A DNA stretch of 64,000 bases from Flavobacteriaceae bacterium MAR_2009_75 (GTDB lineage Bacteria > Bacteroidota > Bacteroidia > Flavobacteriales > Flavobacteriaceae): NCBI GenBank assembly GCA_002813285.1, contig PHTZ01000001.1, positions 4,587,501-4,651,500 on the forward strand. The letters run 5' to 3'. The notes under the pieces were generated by a model. It made no database searches and was not told where the DNA came from. It saw only the letters and a list, made by a program, of their open reading frames with translations. The position numbers and the translations under genes were made by a program. The number at the start of each line of letters is the position of its first letter. Position 1 is the stretch's first letter. Shown piece after piece: positions 17,541-24,879 of this stretch.

Positions 17541-19076
17541 ATGCTTAAGAAAGTTTACGGAAGTGCCGTATTTGGTGTCGAAGCGACGACCATAACTTGT
17601 GAAGTAAATGTAGACACGGGTGTTGGCTACCACTTAGTGGGTCTACCCGATAACGCCATTAAAGAAAGTAATTATCGTATCGCCGCTGCATTATTGAATA
17701 ATGGCTATCGTATTCCGGGCAAAAAGATTACGTTGAACCTTGCTCCGGCAGATTTGCGAAAAGAGGGCTCAGCTTATGATCTGACGATGGCGCTAGGCAT
17801 ACTTGCCGCCTCAGGGCAAATTAAATCTGAGAATATTGAAAAATTTATTATCATGGGAGAGCTGTCTTTAGATGGAAGCCTACATGCGATAAAGGGAGCT
17901 CTACCCATTGCCATCAAGGCAAGGGAAGAAGGTTTTGAAGGCTTTATACTCCCCAAAGAAAATGCCAAGGAAGCTGCGATTGTCTCTGATTTGAAAGTGT
18001 ACGGAGTTGAAAATATCAGTGAGGTTATCGGCTATTTTGATAAAGGGGAAACGCTCGAACAAACCATTATTGACACTCGGGAAGAATTTTATAAAAATTT
18101 GGATTTTCCAGAGTTTGATTTTTCCGATGTGAAGGGCCAGGAGAGTATAAAGCGTTGTATGGAAATCGCTGCTGCCGGAGGGCATAATATTATTCTAATT
18201 GGACCACCAGGAGCCGGTAAAACAATGTTGGCCAAACGTTTACCGTCGATTTTACCACCAATGACATTGCATGAAGCGTTGGAAACAACAAAAATTCATA
18301 GCGTTGTAGGTAAAATAAAAAATATGGGCTTAATGAGTCAACGGCCCTTTCGTTCGCCCCATCATACAATTTCTGATGTCGCCCTAGTCGGTGGGGGCGC
18401 ATACCCGCAACCAGGTGAAATATCGCTATCACATAATGGAGTTTTATTTTTAGATGAGCTTCCTGAGTTTAAAAGAGGGGTACTAGAAGTTATGCGGCAG
18501 CCCTTAGAAGATCGAGAAGTTACTATTTCAAGAGCACGTTTCACCGTTACATACCCGAGTAGTTTTATGTTGGTTGCCAGTATGAACCCAAGCCCCGGTG
18601 GTTATTTTAATGACCCCGATGCGCCGGTGACCTCTTCGCCGGCTGAGATGCAACGGTATTTAAGTAAAATTTCCGGTCCTTTATTGGATCGTATCGATAT
18701 TCATATTGAAGTGACACCGGTGCCGTTCGAAAAACTATCGGAAGATAGAAAAGGAGAGAGTAGTGTTGAGATACGTAAACGGGTAACGGTAGCCCGCCAG
18801 TTACAGACGAAACGGTTTGCAGAACTTGAAAATGTGCATTATAATGCCCAAATGAACACCAAACAAATTCGTGAGTACTGTAGGTTAGATGATGCTTCGA
18901 AAGAATTGTTGAAGAACGCTATGGAAAGGCTCAATCTTTCCGCACGAGCTTATGATCGTATTTTAAAAGTGGCTCGTACTATTGCAGATTTAGATGATTC
19001 AGAATCGGTAAATGGTAGTCATATAGGTGAAGCCATTCAATATAGAAGCCTTGATAGAGAGGGGTGGTTGGGGTAA
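17541..19076 (+). CDS. comM: YifB/ComM family Mg-chelatase-like AAA+ ATPase
   Basis: A 511-aa AAA+ protein. It has the N-terminal ChlI-type domain (...GLPDNAIKES..., NLAPADLRKEGSAYDL), a central AAA domain with Walker A GPPGAGKT at residues 221-228, Walker B-like LFLDELPEF, and a C-terminal Mg_chelatase_C helical domain. In Vibrio and others ComM is a hexameric helicase that promotes branch migration during natural transformation; that role is inferred here. Its start lies 42 bases after the penicillin acylase stop on the same strand, and no promoter is evident, so co-transcription is possible. Confidence 0.9.
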   Translation: MLKKVYGSAVFGVEATTITCEVNVDTGVGYHLVGLPDNAIKESNYRIAAALLNNGYRIPGKKITLNLAPADLRKEGSAYDLTMALGILAASGQIKSENIEKFIIMGELSLDGSLHAIKGALPIAIKAREEGFEGFILPKENAKEAAIVSDLKVYGVENISEVIGYFDKGETLEQTIIDTREEFYKNLDFPEFDFSDVKGQESIKRCMEIAAAGGHNIILIGPPGAGKTMLAKRLPSILPPMTLHEALETTKIHSVVGKIKNMGLMSQRPFRSPHHTISDVALVGGGAYPQPGEISLSHNGVLFLDELPEFKRGVLEVMRQPLEDREVTISRARFTVTYPSSFMLVASMNPSPGGYFNDPDAPVTSSPAEMQRYLSKISGPLLDRIDIHIEVTPVPFEKLSEDRKGESSVEIRKRVTVARQLQTKRFAELENVHYNAQMNTKQIREYCRLDDASKELLKNAMERLNLSARAYDRILKVARTIADLDDSESVNGSHIGEAIQYRSLDREGWLG

Positions 19077-19285
19077 AGTAAGGTCGTTTATAATTATGTC
19101 TACCCGTTGTAAGGATGAATGAATTTGATATAATATTAATACAAAATATATGGGAAGTAACATTGTTTTATTGGATATTTCTGTAAGGCTTGGGCTTTTT
19201 ATTTTTATTAATTAAAAAATTCATTCTATTACAAAAGTGCACAATATAAAATGACCTCATATCATAATCTTAACTATGTTAAATG

Positions 19286-19293
19286 TATATTTG
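19286..19293 (+). promoter_or_regulatory. Candidate -7 box (TATATTTG) for the orphan gene at 19316
   Basis: TATATTTG fits TAnnTTTG and lies 22 bases before the proposed TTG start at 19316. No TTG is seen at the -33 position, and the flanking sequence is very AT-rich, so chance is possible. Confidence 0.35.
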
Positions 19294-19315
19294 AGTATAT
19301 AAATGAATTAAATCA

Positions 19316-20122
19316 TTGGAAACCAAACATTATGTAATAGTTGCCTGTATTGTTGTTGGGGCATTAGCGGCGGGACTACTTTCTGCTTGGCAATATATAG
19401 ACGGTGTTAAAAGCGATGCGAAAAACAAAGAATTACAGACTAAACTTGGTAAATTACAAAACGCAGTTTTAGAAAAACAGAAGAAATCAGAACAATTGGT
19501 TAGAATGCAAAAACCTATATTGTTTAGCATTGATTGTAAAATTTCCCAAGAATTTGTGCCCAATTTTATTTCAGATGGATATACCTCAAATAAAACCAAA
19601 GACATATTAAAAGGCTTTATTCATTCTTTTGAATATTTATTAACCGTTGCGGTTGAGGAAGAATACACTGCAAATCCCAAAAATAGAATTGCATATTACG
19701 CCGCTTCTCAGGAAGATTTTTTTTTCATAGAAAGTGAAAATTATCACAATCAAAATGCCATTTATGTTGAAGATTTTGAAGTAAATGATGGTGAAATGTT
19801 TTATTTCCGTATCGAGTTCAAATTAATTCCTCAAAACAATAAAGGATTTTTGTCATTTAATAATGATGATTCCCCTAGATTTACCATGCGTTTAAATTAC
19901 AATAGAGAAACTCCATATACCAAAATGGGTATGGATAAAGAACTAGTTAGGAATGGTTTAGTGAAAAAATTTGTAAGAAGTTTAGCTATTCAAAGTGCTT
20001 CTATAAGAAATAATGGCAACCTCAACCTTAGTTTAAACCTCAAAGAAACCCGTAGTAATGAAGGTATGATTAGAAGTTGGGATGTACATGAATATACTTT
20101 TTTATTTGAAGTTCGTCAATAA
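19316..20122 (+). CDS. Membrane-anchored protein of unknown function
   Basis: A 268-aa protein I do not recognise. It has one N-terminal membrane segment (about residues 7-25), a charged coiled-coil-like stretch (about 30-65, rich in Lys, Leu, Gln), then a polar, beta-rich domain with many aromatic residues and no Cys cluster or catalytic signature. The topology suggests a periplasm-facing or cytoplasm-facing anchored domain. The start is TTG at 19316, since no ATG precedes the membrane segment in frame. Base composition is more AT-rich than its neighbours, which could indicate recent acquisition. It ends 68 bases before a strong terminator and appears monocistronic. Confidence 0.6.
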   Translation: METKHYVIVACIVVGALAAGLLSAWQYIDGVKSDAKNKELQTKLGKLQNAVLEKQKKSEQLVRMQKPILFSIDCKISQEFVPNFISDGYTSNKTKDILKGFIHSFEYLLTVAVEEEYTANPKNRIAYYAASQEDFFFIESENYHNQNAIYVEDFEVNDGEMFYFRIEFKLIPQNNKGFLSFNNDDSPRFTMRLNYNRETPYTKMGMDKELVRNGLVKKFVRSLAIQSASIRNNGNLNLSLNLKETRSNEGMIRSWDVHEYTFLFEVRQ

Positions 20123-20190
20123 ATCCAATTATTGGTTAGCATAAAGTTTGAGAGAGATTATCTTTTATTCCTTGGATAAGGTAGGTCAAT

Positions 20191-20227
20191 AAAAAAGGCC
20201 CTGCTAAGTGTAAACAGGGCCTTTTTT
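20191..20227. terminator. Bidirectional terminator after the orphan gene and the 27-codon ORF
   Basis: AAAAAAGGCCCTG (20191-20203) / CAGGGCCTTTTTT (20215-20227), a perfect 13-bp arm pair with A and T tracts outside the GC core. It closes the gene ending at 20122 on the plus strand and the small unit read from 20360 on the minus strand. Confidence 0.88.
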
Positions 20228-20244
20228 GAATTTTAACGTTTTGT

Positions 20245-20328
20245 CTAACGTTCAATATCTTTCATTATTCTCAAGAACAATTGTCTTTCTTCTTCGAGTC
20301 TTTTCAATGCAAGTAGAATTACTTTCAT
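20245..20328 (-). CDS. Candidate small protein, 27 aa, amphipathic
   Basis: A short ORF reading MKVILLALKRLEEERQLFLR followed by IMKDIER. It alternates Leu/Ile with Arg/Glu/Lys in a helical pattern and would form one amphipathic helix. It has a TATATTTG -7 box 38 bases upstream (20366-20373) and a strong terminator 18 bases downstream (20191-20227), making a complete transcription unit of about 165 bases. Whether the product is the peptide or the RNA itself cannot be told from one sequence; the good codon structure and the fit between promoter and terminator favour a real gene. Function unknown. Confidence 0.45.
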   Translation of the reverse strand: MKVILLALKRLEEERQLFLRIMKDIER

Positions 20329-20365
20329 GATACCGGGGTTAAATAAGTTTTCTATATGTTCTAGG

Positions 20366-20373
20366 CAAATATA
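20366..20373 (-). promoter_or_regulatory. Candidate -7 box (TATATTTG) for the 27-codon unit
   Basis: On the minus strand this reads TATATTTG followed by C, an exact match to TAnnTTTG. Transcription would start near 20360, about 30 bases ahead of the small ORF. The -33 element is weak. Confidence 0.4.
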
Positions 20374-20447
20374 TACTTTTAAGGCTATCGAGTAGACGAA
20401 ATGCACTTTTTTTCGATGAAATACACTTATATTTTAAGTGAAACCAT

Positions 20448-20478
20448 AAAAAAACCACAACTATTAGTTGTGGTTTTT
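20448..20478. terminator. Bidirectional terminator downstream of the 32-codon ORF
   Basis: AAAAAAACCACAACT (20448-20462) pairs with AGTTGTGGTTTTT (20466-20478), with a tight three-base loop and A/T tracts on both sides. On the minus strand it lies about 97 bases after the stop of the 32-codon ORF. Confidence 0.85.
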
Positions 20479-20574
20479 ACCTTAAAGAAAAGCTACGATG
20501 GCATTTAAAAGTTTCTGTTTCACCCTACACTAGGTGCGATTGAGAACCAAAAAATGCTACCGCCAATTTTGTTT

Positions 20575-20673
20575 TTAGAAAGGATAACTATAAATCAAAA
20601 AAATAGTCATCGCAATTATAAATACAATGTTGAAGGCCACATAGATGTAGGTAAGTTTATCTTTAAATTTCAT
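20575..20673 (-). CDS. Candidate small single-pass membrane protein, 32 aa
   Basis: The ORF reads MKFKDKLTYIYVAFNIVFII, then AMTIFLIYSYPF: three Lys in the first six residues, then one hydrophobic helix to near the end, the positive-inside layout of a single-pass membrane peptide. Upstream on the minus strand are TTG (20726-20724), a 17-base spacer and TAAATTCG (20706-20699), a one-mismatch promoter; downstream is a strong terminator (20448-20478). The mini-unit lies between the Gfo/Idh gene terminator and the 27-codon unit. It could be a small envelope regulator, a respiratory-complex accessory peptide or a type I toxin; nothing decides among them. Confidence 0.5.
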   Translation of the reverse strand: MKFKDKLTYIYVAFNIVFIIAMTIFLIYSYPF

Positions 20674-20698
20674 AATTAATGTGTCTCTTATACACTAA

Positions 20699-20726
20699 CG
20701 AATTTAAAGACTAGATTAAAATACAA
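20699..20726 (-). promoter_or_regulatory. Candidate promoter for the 32-codon membrane ORF
   Basis: On the minus strand TTG, a 17-base spacer and TAAATTCG match the Bacteroidota consensus with one mismatch in the -7 box. The ORF begins about 25 bases after the box. Confidence 0.4.
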
Positions 20727-20733
20727 CACCTAG

Positions 20734-20782
20734 AAAAACCCCAAAATTTTGAGGGAATAATCTTAAAATAGTTGGGGTTTTT
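20734..20782 (-). terminator. Terminator downstream of the Gfo/Idh oxidoreductase
   Basis: AAAAACCCCAA (20734-20744) / TTGGGGTTTTT (20772-20782), an 11-bp perfect stem around a 27-base inner region that can itself form CCCCAAAATTTTGAGGG-like pairing. It ends the minus-strand gene stopping at 20829. Confidence 0.75.
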
Positions 20783-20828
20783 CTTATTGAAGGTTTTTCA
20801 ATACGAACTCACGCTAGCCAAGTAGGCA

Positions 20829-21920
20829 CTAAATTTTGATTAAGTTATTGGCGGCTGCAGATTTATAGACTGCTTCTACCACGCGAATATCTCTCAATCC
20901 TTCTTCTCCCGGTACCATTAATTCGGTCTTGTTCATAATTGCTGCCGCATCATCGTCCATTTGTCGAGCTTGTTGGTTCTCTATAGGAAAATTGATTTCA
21001 GTTCCGTTAGACATAACACCTTTATTCCCGTTGTATGAGGAGTGTGGTTCCATTTGTAACCATCCTTTCTCATAATTGATTTTTAGGTAGTTCATCGAGA
21101 TGCCAAAACTGGTATGGCAAGCAGCTCTTGCACCACTGGGAAATTCGAGCTGAAACATTGCGGTTTCTTCAACTTCGTGATAAATTTCTGGGCGATTGGT
21201 AAACGTCTGGGCCAATACCGAAATGGGTTCTTCTCCCGTAGCCAAACGAGCCCCTTGTATGGCATAAACTCCCATATCGCCCATTACGCCACCACCCATG
21301 GCTTTTTTCTGTTTCCAATGGTCGGTGCGGCCATCAAAGTAGCCTGCTGCCGATGTAACCATATCGACCTTGCCAAAAGTTTTGTCCTTAGCGGCTTTCA
21401 TATACGCCTGAATGTTGGGGTCGTGCTGACATCGATACCCGATTGCCAGTTTAACTTTATTATCATTACATGCCTTAATCATTGCTTCGCACTCTGCTAC
21501 GGATGGTGCCATAGGTTTTTCGCACCAGACATGTTTTCCTAGATTGGCAGCCTTAATTACGTATTCGGCATGCATTGATGGCGGTAAAACAATATAAATA
21601 ACATCGATTTCATCATTCTTGGCGATGTCGTCAAAAGTATCATAGCTGTAAACGTTCTTATCGGCAATATTATACTTCTCTTGCCAAACTGGAATTTTTT
21701 CCGGACTACCGGTTACAATGGCCTTTAGCTCGCAGTTTTTTGTTAATTGTAGCGCAGGCGCCAAGAGGTCGGTACTATAGTAGCCTAAACCGACTAAGGC
21801 CACACCAAGTTTATCTTTTTTAGGGTTTGTCGCTGCCCATAGGGCATTTGGTGCAAAAGCGGTAGAGGCAGCGATAATGCCCGTTTTTTGTAAAAATGTT
21901 CGTCTCTTGTTCGTTTTCAT
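20829..21920 (-). CDS. Gfo/Idh/MocA-family oxidoreductase, Tat-exported
   Basis: A 363-aa NAD(P)-dependent sugar or polyol oxidoreductase similar in layout to glucose-fructose oxidoreductase. A twin-arginine signal is present (KRRTFLQKTG, Arg6-Arg7) followed by a hydrophobic stretch to ALWAA, so the folded holoenzyme is probably exported to the periplasm. The Rossmann motif VALVGLGYYS is at 40-49 and the family catalytic Lys lies in VWCEKPMAPS. The C-terminal alpha/beta domain follows from about residue 155. Substrate unknown. It is flanked on both sides by very small ORFs and ends in a strong terminator. Confidence 0.88.
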   Translation of the reverse strand: MKTNKRRTFLQKTGIIAASTAFAPNALWAATNPKKDKLGVALVGLGYYSTDLLAPALQLTKNCELKAIVTGSPEKIPVWQEKYNIADKNVYSYDTFDDIAKNDEIDVIYIVLPPSMHAEYVIKAANLGKHVWCEKPMAPSVAECEAMIKACNDNKVKLAIGYRCQHDPNIQAYMKAAKDKTFGKVDMVTSAAGYFDGRTDHWKQKKAMGGGVMGDMGVYAIQGARLATGEEPISVLAQTFTNRPEIYHEVEETAMFQLEFPSGARAACHTSFGISMNYLKINYEKGWLQMEPHSSYNGNKGVMSNGTEINFPIENQQARQMDDDAAAIMNKTELMVPGEEGLRDIRVVEAVYKSAAANNLIKI

Positions 21921-22017
21921 ATTGAATTTCTAATATAAGTTGAATTTAAGGTTAGAAATTACGATAAGAATTCGAATAAATCAATATTGGAACGTTGAAG
22001 CTTATTTCTAGTATTTT

Positions 22018-22119
22018 CTAAGGGGTCATTCTAAAGAAAATAACATATAGAGACCAAAAGAAGCAAACTGCACAAAAGATATAGATCAAATAATCATTAG
22101 TAGTAGTTTTTTGTTTCAT
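22018..22119 (-). CDS. Candidate small single-pass membrane protein, 33 aa
   Basis: The ORF reads MKQKTTTNDYLIYIFCAVCF, then FWSLYVIFFRMTP: a polar, slightly basic N-terminus and one aromatic-rich hydrophobic helix with two Cys. It lies 97 bases upstream of the Gfo/Idh oxidoreductase start on the same strand and may be co-transcribed. I see no full promoter and no terminator of its own. It is similar in size and design, though not in sequence, to the 32-codon ORF on the other side of the oxidoreductase gene. Function unknown. Confidence 0.4.
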   Translation of the reverse strand: MKQKTTTNDYLIYIFCAVCFFWSLYVIFFRMTP

Positions 22120-22332
22120 AAGACTAGGGTTTATTATAAAACGCTGATAAGTAATCAGTTTCGACTATAGATCGTGCAAAGGGCATTTATTTCGATTGTC
22201 TACCAAAATGCAGATTAACGGCAACTTTACTCCTTGAAGTAGATGTTTTGTTGTTACTAATAATCCTGAAAAACAGTGTTTTAACCTTTATTTATCCATG
22301 AGCGTTACAGAAATATATTTCTTACGGCAAAC

Positions 22333-23541
22333 ATGCCAATCGTACAAAATAGATTACAATCTATACAAGAATCGCCGATTAGTAAACCGAATTCATATAC
22401 TTTAGAAGAGCGTATTATTTTAAAATTCTCATCAACATTTAAAAATTTAACAATGAGAGATCAAAAAGAAATTCACTATTGTAACCTACCTAAAATGCCC
22501 GAGCCTGCATTTGACGCGCCAGTAGGGCCTATGAGAATGGAGGCCATAATAATCATGGCCAAAAAATGGGTGAACGGTACAAAGTTGAAATATTCATTTT
22601 TTGAGGGAGATTCTTTTTTTACACCGGTTACCGATACCAATGGAAATCAATCTAAACTTTTTTGGAAAGGTACTAATGAAGAAAAACAAGCTGTAAGAAA
22701 TGCATTTTCAAAGTGGAAAAGCCAGGAAATAGGATTGGAGTTCGAAGAGACAGATGATCACTTAGAGGCTTTGATACGGATAGGTTTTGCAAAAGGAGAA
22801 GGGTCTTGGTCTTATGTAGGTCGAGATGCTTGGGACATACCTAAAGAAGAGCGCACGATGAATTTTGGATGGGATATTGTTTCCGATGAAGATACTATAC
22901 TTCATGAAATAGGGCACGCCATGGGTTTTCCCCATGAACATCAAAATCCTAAGGCTGGCATTGTTTGGAACGAGGAGGCCGTTTATAGTGCTTTGGCAGC
23001 AGCACCAAACTTTTGGTCACGTGAACAAACCTTTCATAACATCATAAGAAAAATTTCACCTGATGATGTTCAAGGATCAAGTTGGGATCCAAATTCAATA
23101 ATGCATTATCCGTTTGGGGCCAATATGATAATAGAACCACCGGAGTACAAAGACGGACTTTCACCAGAAGATGGTCTGTCAGATCGAGATATTGCTTGGG
23201 TCAAACAATTTTACCCGAAAATTGATAAACGAACTTTTGTAGCGTTAAAGCCTTTTCATTCCGAAATTATTTCAATCAATGCCGGTAATCAGATCAATTT
23301 AGAATTTTCACCAGAAGAGTCAAGATATTACACGATTCGAACTTTCGGTAATATGGATACTGTCATGGTGTTATCGGAAGTGGTCAATGATGAAAATATA
23401 TATCTCTCTGGAGATGATGATAGTGGAGAAGATAGAAATTCAGTAATCAAAGAAAAACTACTAAAAGGTAAAAAGTATCTAATTAATATTAGGTTGTACT
23501 ATAAGACGAGTGCAGGCGAAACCTGTGTTATGGCCTACTAA
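22333..23541 (+). CDS. Astacin-like (M12) zinc metallopeptidase without a signal peptide
   Basis: A 402-aa metzincin-like protease. The zinc site is HEIGHAMGFPH (His191, Glu192, His195, His201) and the Met-turn is SIMHYPF, both matching the M12A/astacin-type pattern; a nearby Tyr is the usual fifth ligand. The C-terminal ~100 residues (from about 300) look like a small beta-sandwich of the pre-peptidase C-terminal kind. The N-terminus (MPIVQNRLQS...) is polar with no signal peptide or membrane helix, so it is either cytosolic, exported by another route, or an effector. Upstream bases show no clear promoter. Convergent with the membrane-protein gene, six bases apart. Confidence 0.85.
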   Translation: MPIVQNRLQSIQESPISKPNSYTLEERIILKFSSTFKNLTMRDQKEIHYCNLPKMPEPAFDAPVGPMRMEAIIIMAKKWVNGTKLKYSFFEGDSFFTPVTDTNGNQSKLFWKGTNEEKQAVRNAFSKWKSQEIGLEFEETDDHLEALIRIGFAKGEGSWSYVGRDAWDIPKEERTMNFGWDIVSDEDTILHEIGHAMGFPHEHQNPKAGIVWNEEAVYSALAAAPNFWSREQTFHNIIRKISPDDVQGSSWDPNSIMHYPFGANMIIEPPEYKDGLSPEDGLSDRDIAWVKQFYPKIDKRTFVALKPFHSEIISINAGNQINLEFSPEESRYYTIRTFGNMDTVMVLSEVVNDENIYLSGDDDSGEDRNSVIKEKLLKGKKYLINIRLYYKTSAGETCVMAY

Positions 23542-23547
23542 TGTAGC

Positions 23548-24111
23548 TTAAAGTAGAAACTCTTCGTTATTTCGGTCGTTGTTCTCGATCTTGTTCGAAG
23601 TAAAGATATCTTTCAAAATATACGCCGCAATAATGGTTACACCGAATACCAATAGCGGAATAGCAAATTTCCAGTTCATTACATTTAATAGGCTTCCGGT
23701 GATGATAGCCAATGCACCTACCACCATAGCGAAATTCCAGATGACTTGAATTTTATGATTTTTAACTCGGCGATCTTCATCGAGAAAGTATGCTGTACCT
23801 TCCATAACGAACCAGGTAACAAAAGAGAGTCCGACTAAAATTTGAAGTATTAATGTATGGGAAAAATCAAGGGCGGTAAGAACTCCGTTAACCGTCCAAC
23901 TTAAAACTAAGACCAGCTTTACAAAATCGATGAATTTTTTATCATTTTTATTAGCAAGTCTAAAAAGGTATAGAATGCCAATATTGGCAAAACCAAAAAG
24001 AATGACCTCTGTTGCGTAGGGCCACTCAAGAATATTTAATAGCATACCTAGGAGTACGATAGTAATTGAAATTCTTAGAGGAACCTTTAGAATATTATCT
24101 TTTTTGGGCAT
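23548..24111 (-). CDS. Six-TM membrane protein with an internal GldL-like repeat
   Basis: A 187-aa polytopic protein of unknown function with about six membrane segments. Two copies of the same motif stand exactly 117 residues apart: GMLLNILEWPYA...FG (Gly22 to Gly40) and GSLLNVMNWKFA...FG (Gly139 to Gly157). The G-x3-N/K-x3-W-x2-A pattern recalls the N-terminal hairpin of GldL and other bacteroidotal membrane proteins. The start is the ATG at 24111; a longer frame to 24171 would overlap the upstream gene by 44 bases. It is downstream of the zinc-ribbon protein on the same strand, separated by 16 bases, so both probably share an mRNA. Confidence 0.65.
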   Translation of the reverse strand: MPKKDNILKVPLRISITIVLLGMLLNILEWPYATEVILFGFANIGILYLFRLANKNDKKFIDFVKLVLVLSWTVNGVLTALDFSHTLILQILVGLSFVTWFVMEGTAYFLDEDRRVKNHKIQVIWNFAMVVGALAIITGSLLNVMNWKFAIPLLVFGVTIIAAYILKDIFTSNKIENNDRNNEEFLL

Positions 24112-24127
24112 GATGAAAGCTTTTAAG

Positions 24128-24571
24128 TTAGATGGCCTTAATGTGTACACGAAGCCCTTCCATGATTCCAAGAATATTATTAACGGTTTCTTTTAGATAA
24201 TATTTTATGAGCACATGGGGTATTCGTATAGTTGTAAATCCGTTTTTGAAAGAATGCATGGCTTCCTCTAAATCATTAATGGCCTGTTCGTGGGTCATCA
24301 TATGATATTCACTATCTATTTCTATGTTGAGCTTGACTCTTGAAATTGCGATATCAATAGATTTTGTTCCATCCCACCATTCTAGCATAGCGGTCACACC
24401 AGCCGCCTTGAGACCATAATAAAGCTGAATAGCCTCTTTTGGGGTGTCATGGCTCTTCATTAATTTTACCATTCGTTTGTAATGTGAGCCACAAAGCTCA
24501 ACACCTAAAGAATCAATACTCCTTTTATTTTCAGAGTAGTCGAGTTGTTTATTACATTCTGCACAAGCCAT
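24128..24571 (-). CDS. Zinc-ribbon protein with a DUF559/PD-(D/E)XK nuclease-like domain
   Basis: A 147-aa soluble protein. The N-terminus has a CxxC...CxxH cluster (Cys3, Cys6, Cys27, His30) that should bind one zinc. The remainder has the Asp73 ... Glu84-Ile-Asp86 pattern (SIDIAISRVKLNIEID) followed by a His, as in Vsr/DUF559-type restriction-endonuclease folds, where Asp and Glu bind the metal. Conserved-looking helices follow (EQAINDLEEAMHSF, TIRIPHVLI). It could be a DNA-binding nuclease or a catalytically inert relative. It is the first gene of a two-gene minus-strand unit with the GldL-like repeat membrane protein. Confidence 0.6.
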   Translation of the reverse strand: MACAECNKQLDYSENKRSIDSLGVELCGSHYKRMVKLMKSHDTPKEAIQLYYGLKAAGVTAMLEWWDGTKSIDIAISRVKLNIEIDSEYHMMTHEQAINDLEEAMHSFKNGFTTIRIPHVLIKYYLKETVNNILGIMEGLRVHIKAI

Positions 24572-24879
24572 ATAAGTAGGTCAATTTTATCCGGGGGGTA
24601 AAGACCGGTTTGTTCGATTTGGGAATATAATAACCCTCTATTTTTTGTAATATTATATAGATTCGATGTACGGCACTCTACTTTTAGACGAACTGCATTT
24701 TTTTAGATAAACGGCAAGTTAAAGTGTTAAAATTGTGGTGAAAACCTTTGCCTACACTAAGATTCTGGAAGAAAGCTCTTGCTTTTACCTTAAGCTTTTT
24801 TCATTGGTATCGACTGTTTTTAAGCCCATCAATTATTTTTACCTTTCAGCGTGAGACGCGAATTAAAAGTAGAATTAAA
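24572..24879 (+). other. 308-base intergenic region upstream of pxpA
   Basis: Divergent spacer between the zinc-ribbon gene and pxpA. An AT-rich plus-strand frame runs in phase into pxpA but lacks conserved features and is treated as non-coding. TACCTTTC at 24840-24847, one mismatch from TAnnTTTG, lies 32 bases before the pxpA ATG and is the only promoter-like element I see. No hairpin or repeat of note. Confidence 0.4.

Noticed and set aside
24748-24879. N-terminal extension of pxpA from a TTG
   Set aside because: The extra 44 residues are hydrophobic and basic without similarity to PxpA, whose conserved start INCDVGEG begins right after the ATG at 24880.
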